From assembly GCA_023105745.1 (NCBI GenBank), contig JALGQZ010000004.1, positions 33,663,816 to 33,727,815 on the forward strand: 64,000 bases of DNA, read 5' to 3'. The notes beneath the pieces were generated by a model. The model did no database searches. It was not told where the DNA came from and was given only the letters and a program-made list of their open reading frames with translations. How positions within the stretch are numbered: the first letter of the stretch is position 1; every line of letters starts with the position of its first letter. The position numbers and the translations under genes are program-made. Source of the DNA: Austropuccinia psidii. Its lineage: Eukaryota; Basidiomycota; Pucciniomycetes; Pucciniales; Sphaerophragmiaceae. This document shows positions 62,660-64,000 of this stretch, piece after piece.

Positions 62660-64000
62660 GTGGGAATCATGATGTGTTCAATGGTTCTCACTTATTTCCT
62701 TCAAGAGCACAATTGTGCACTCTGAATACTAGTGTCAAGAAATCTTTAAAGTCTCTTATTTTCTCTTCTGTCTCTGATATTTTTTATAGTATTCTCATTG
62801 ATTCTGGTGCTACAAACTCTTTTATTGCAAAGAATTTTGTTCTCAAGTACTCATTGACTCTGTCAAAGCTCCCTGAAAAGATTCCTCTTTTCATTTTGGA
62901 TTCTAATGAATCCCCTGCCTTGTTCATCACCCATTATACCAAGTGGGTAGTTGACTTGCCTTCCTTCCCAAGCTTTGAATGGGACTTCTTTATCATAGAT
63001 TCACCCAAGGGAGAAGACCTGATATTGGGCTATGATTTCCTTTACCATTTTAATGCCATTATTGATTGGAAAAATGGATTGATCACCTATGATTCTAGTC
63101 ATAAGGATTCTAGTGGTATTACTCCTTCTACTAGTAATGACTTTGCCACTGCTGTCAACAGTGTTGCTCTGGTTGGTGAACTTAAGACACCTCCCATTCC
63201 TTCTTCTGTCCATATCCCTTCCATTATTCCCTCTCAGTCATTACTTCCATTAAGAGATGAAGTCTTCAAAGAGATAAAGGATGTTGGAGAAGATGTTGCC
63301 ATATCTTCACTACATCTCTTTCAAGGGGATGTGGACCTTCCTCCCTTATCTTTTAATGCATCCCTGGAGGAGCAGTGGGATGAGGAGGAAGAGCCAGAAG
63401 AAATTGAAACTGTGTTGAAGGTTGTTCCTCCTGCTTATCACCAATATTTGGATGTATTCTCCAAGGTGAGAGCAGAGAAACTTCCTCCACACCGCGCCTG
63501 TGATCACCATATTGAATTGGAGGGTCTTCTACCTCCAATTGGTGTTATCTACTCATTATCAAATCAAGAGTCAGAAACACTGCGGGCCTACATTTCAGAG
63601 AATGTAGAGAAAGGTTTCATTAGACCAAGCTCCTCTTCAACAGGAGCACCTGTCCTTTTTGTCAAGAAAAAGGATGGAGGTCTTTGTTTGTGTGTGCACT
63701 ACCGCAAACTCAATGCTGTCACTAGGAAGAACAGATACCCTGTTCCTCCTATGAACCAGCTTCTTACCGTATTCAACGGTTCCACTATCTTCTCCAAGAT
63801 AGATTTGCATGGTGCATATAACCTTCTGAGAATCAAAGAGGGGGATGAGCACTTAACTGCCTTTAGAACTAAATATGGCAGTTATAAATATTTGGTTATG
63901 CCATTTGGCTTAACCAATGCTCCAGCTTCATTCCAGAATCTTGTGAATGATATCTTTGCAGATTATTTGGATGTTTTTGTTGTAGTGTACTTAGATGATA
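62653..64000 (+). CDS. pol: G3 Pol, N-terminal part (protease and RT), runs off the window
   Basis: Open in the -1 frame from the heptamer to the window end with no stop seen. Protease ILIDSGATNSFIAKNF; RT with FVKKKDGGLCLCVHYRKLNA (relatives have CVDYRKLNA, so the Asp reads His), VMPFGLTNAPASF and the beginning of the active site VVYLDD at the last bases. The Asp to His change may impair RT; otherwise the same as G2. Confidence 0.9.

Larger units (their letters stand above)
59828..64000 (+). mobile_element. G3: 5' part of a G-family element
   Basis: Starts with a 761 bp LTR (59828-60588), then PBS, leader, gag and pol, and runs off the right edge within RT. Nearly identical in gag to G2. 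Inserted in C1 pol; the bases just before it are CCACC (59823-59827), predicted to recur after its 3' LTR. Confidence 0.93.

Overview
The window looks like fungal nuclear DNA from a repeat-swollen, AT-rich genome. The chromoviral Ty3/gypsy proteins, the short GTGAGT..CAG intron and the Zn2Cys6 motif all fit a basidiomycete. The protein style reminds me of rust fungi, and Austropuccinia is my best guess; that is recollection, not a search result. Almost everything is LTR retrotransposon, much of it nested. No ordinary host protein gene could be supported. I use these names: G1-G4 (chromodomain gypsy family with a Tf1/sushi-like layout), E1-E3 plus LTR pieces (a second gypsy family with ~2 kb LTRs), C1 (a third gypsy family with a very long LTR), D (an LTR family of unknown type).

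Layout. 1-31.4 kb: G1, an old + strand element. It carries a solo E-type LTR in its leader (154-2076, target duplication ATTTT) and an E-type LTR fragment in its pol (4792-5373). Element E1 (6534-27473, minus strand, duplication CATTT) is inserted in its remaining pol. Inside E1, exactly between gag and pol, sits G2 (12659-22927, minus strand, duplication CCAAT). Removing G2 rejoins the E1 frame, and removing E1 rejoins G1. 31.4-40.4 kb: a possible copia integrase scrap, a decayed D LTR (31545-32958), E3 (a very decayed + strand E element split by a clean solo D LTR at 37601-39032), and a broken E-type LTR end. 40.4-45.4 kb: the only stretch not obviously LTR element. It holds two inverted-repeat units whose arms carry tRNA-Asn-like genes, plus a perfect 132 bp tandem duplication. 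45.4-50 kb: a G4 3' fragment joined to the E2 pol and its 3' LTR. 50-59.8 kb: C1, inserted in the E2 LTR, with a long repeat-rich LTR, gag-protease, an orphan ORF and the start of a separate pol. 59.8-64 kb: the 5' part of G3, inserted in C1 pol and running off the window.

How the genes work together. In G2 and G3, gag is followed by pol in the -1 frame through a GGGAAAA slippery heptamer. PBS/LTR complementarity suggests Tf1-like self-priming. In the E family, gag and pol form one frame. C1 keeps gag-protease, an unknown protein and pol as separate reading frames.

Most interesting: G2 carries, between pol and its 3' LTR and in antisense, a spliced gene for a Zn2Cys6-type protein. Its upstream region holds 14 copies of the palindrome TGCGCA, and the LTRs hold many inverted CTGTATT/AATACAG sites. 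This could be an element-encoded transcription regulator acting on its own element, which is inference only.
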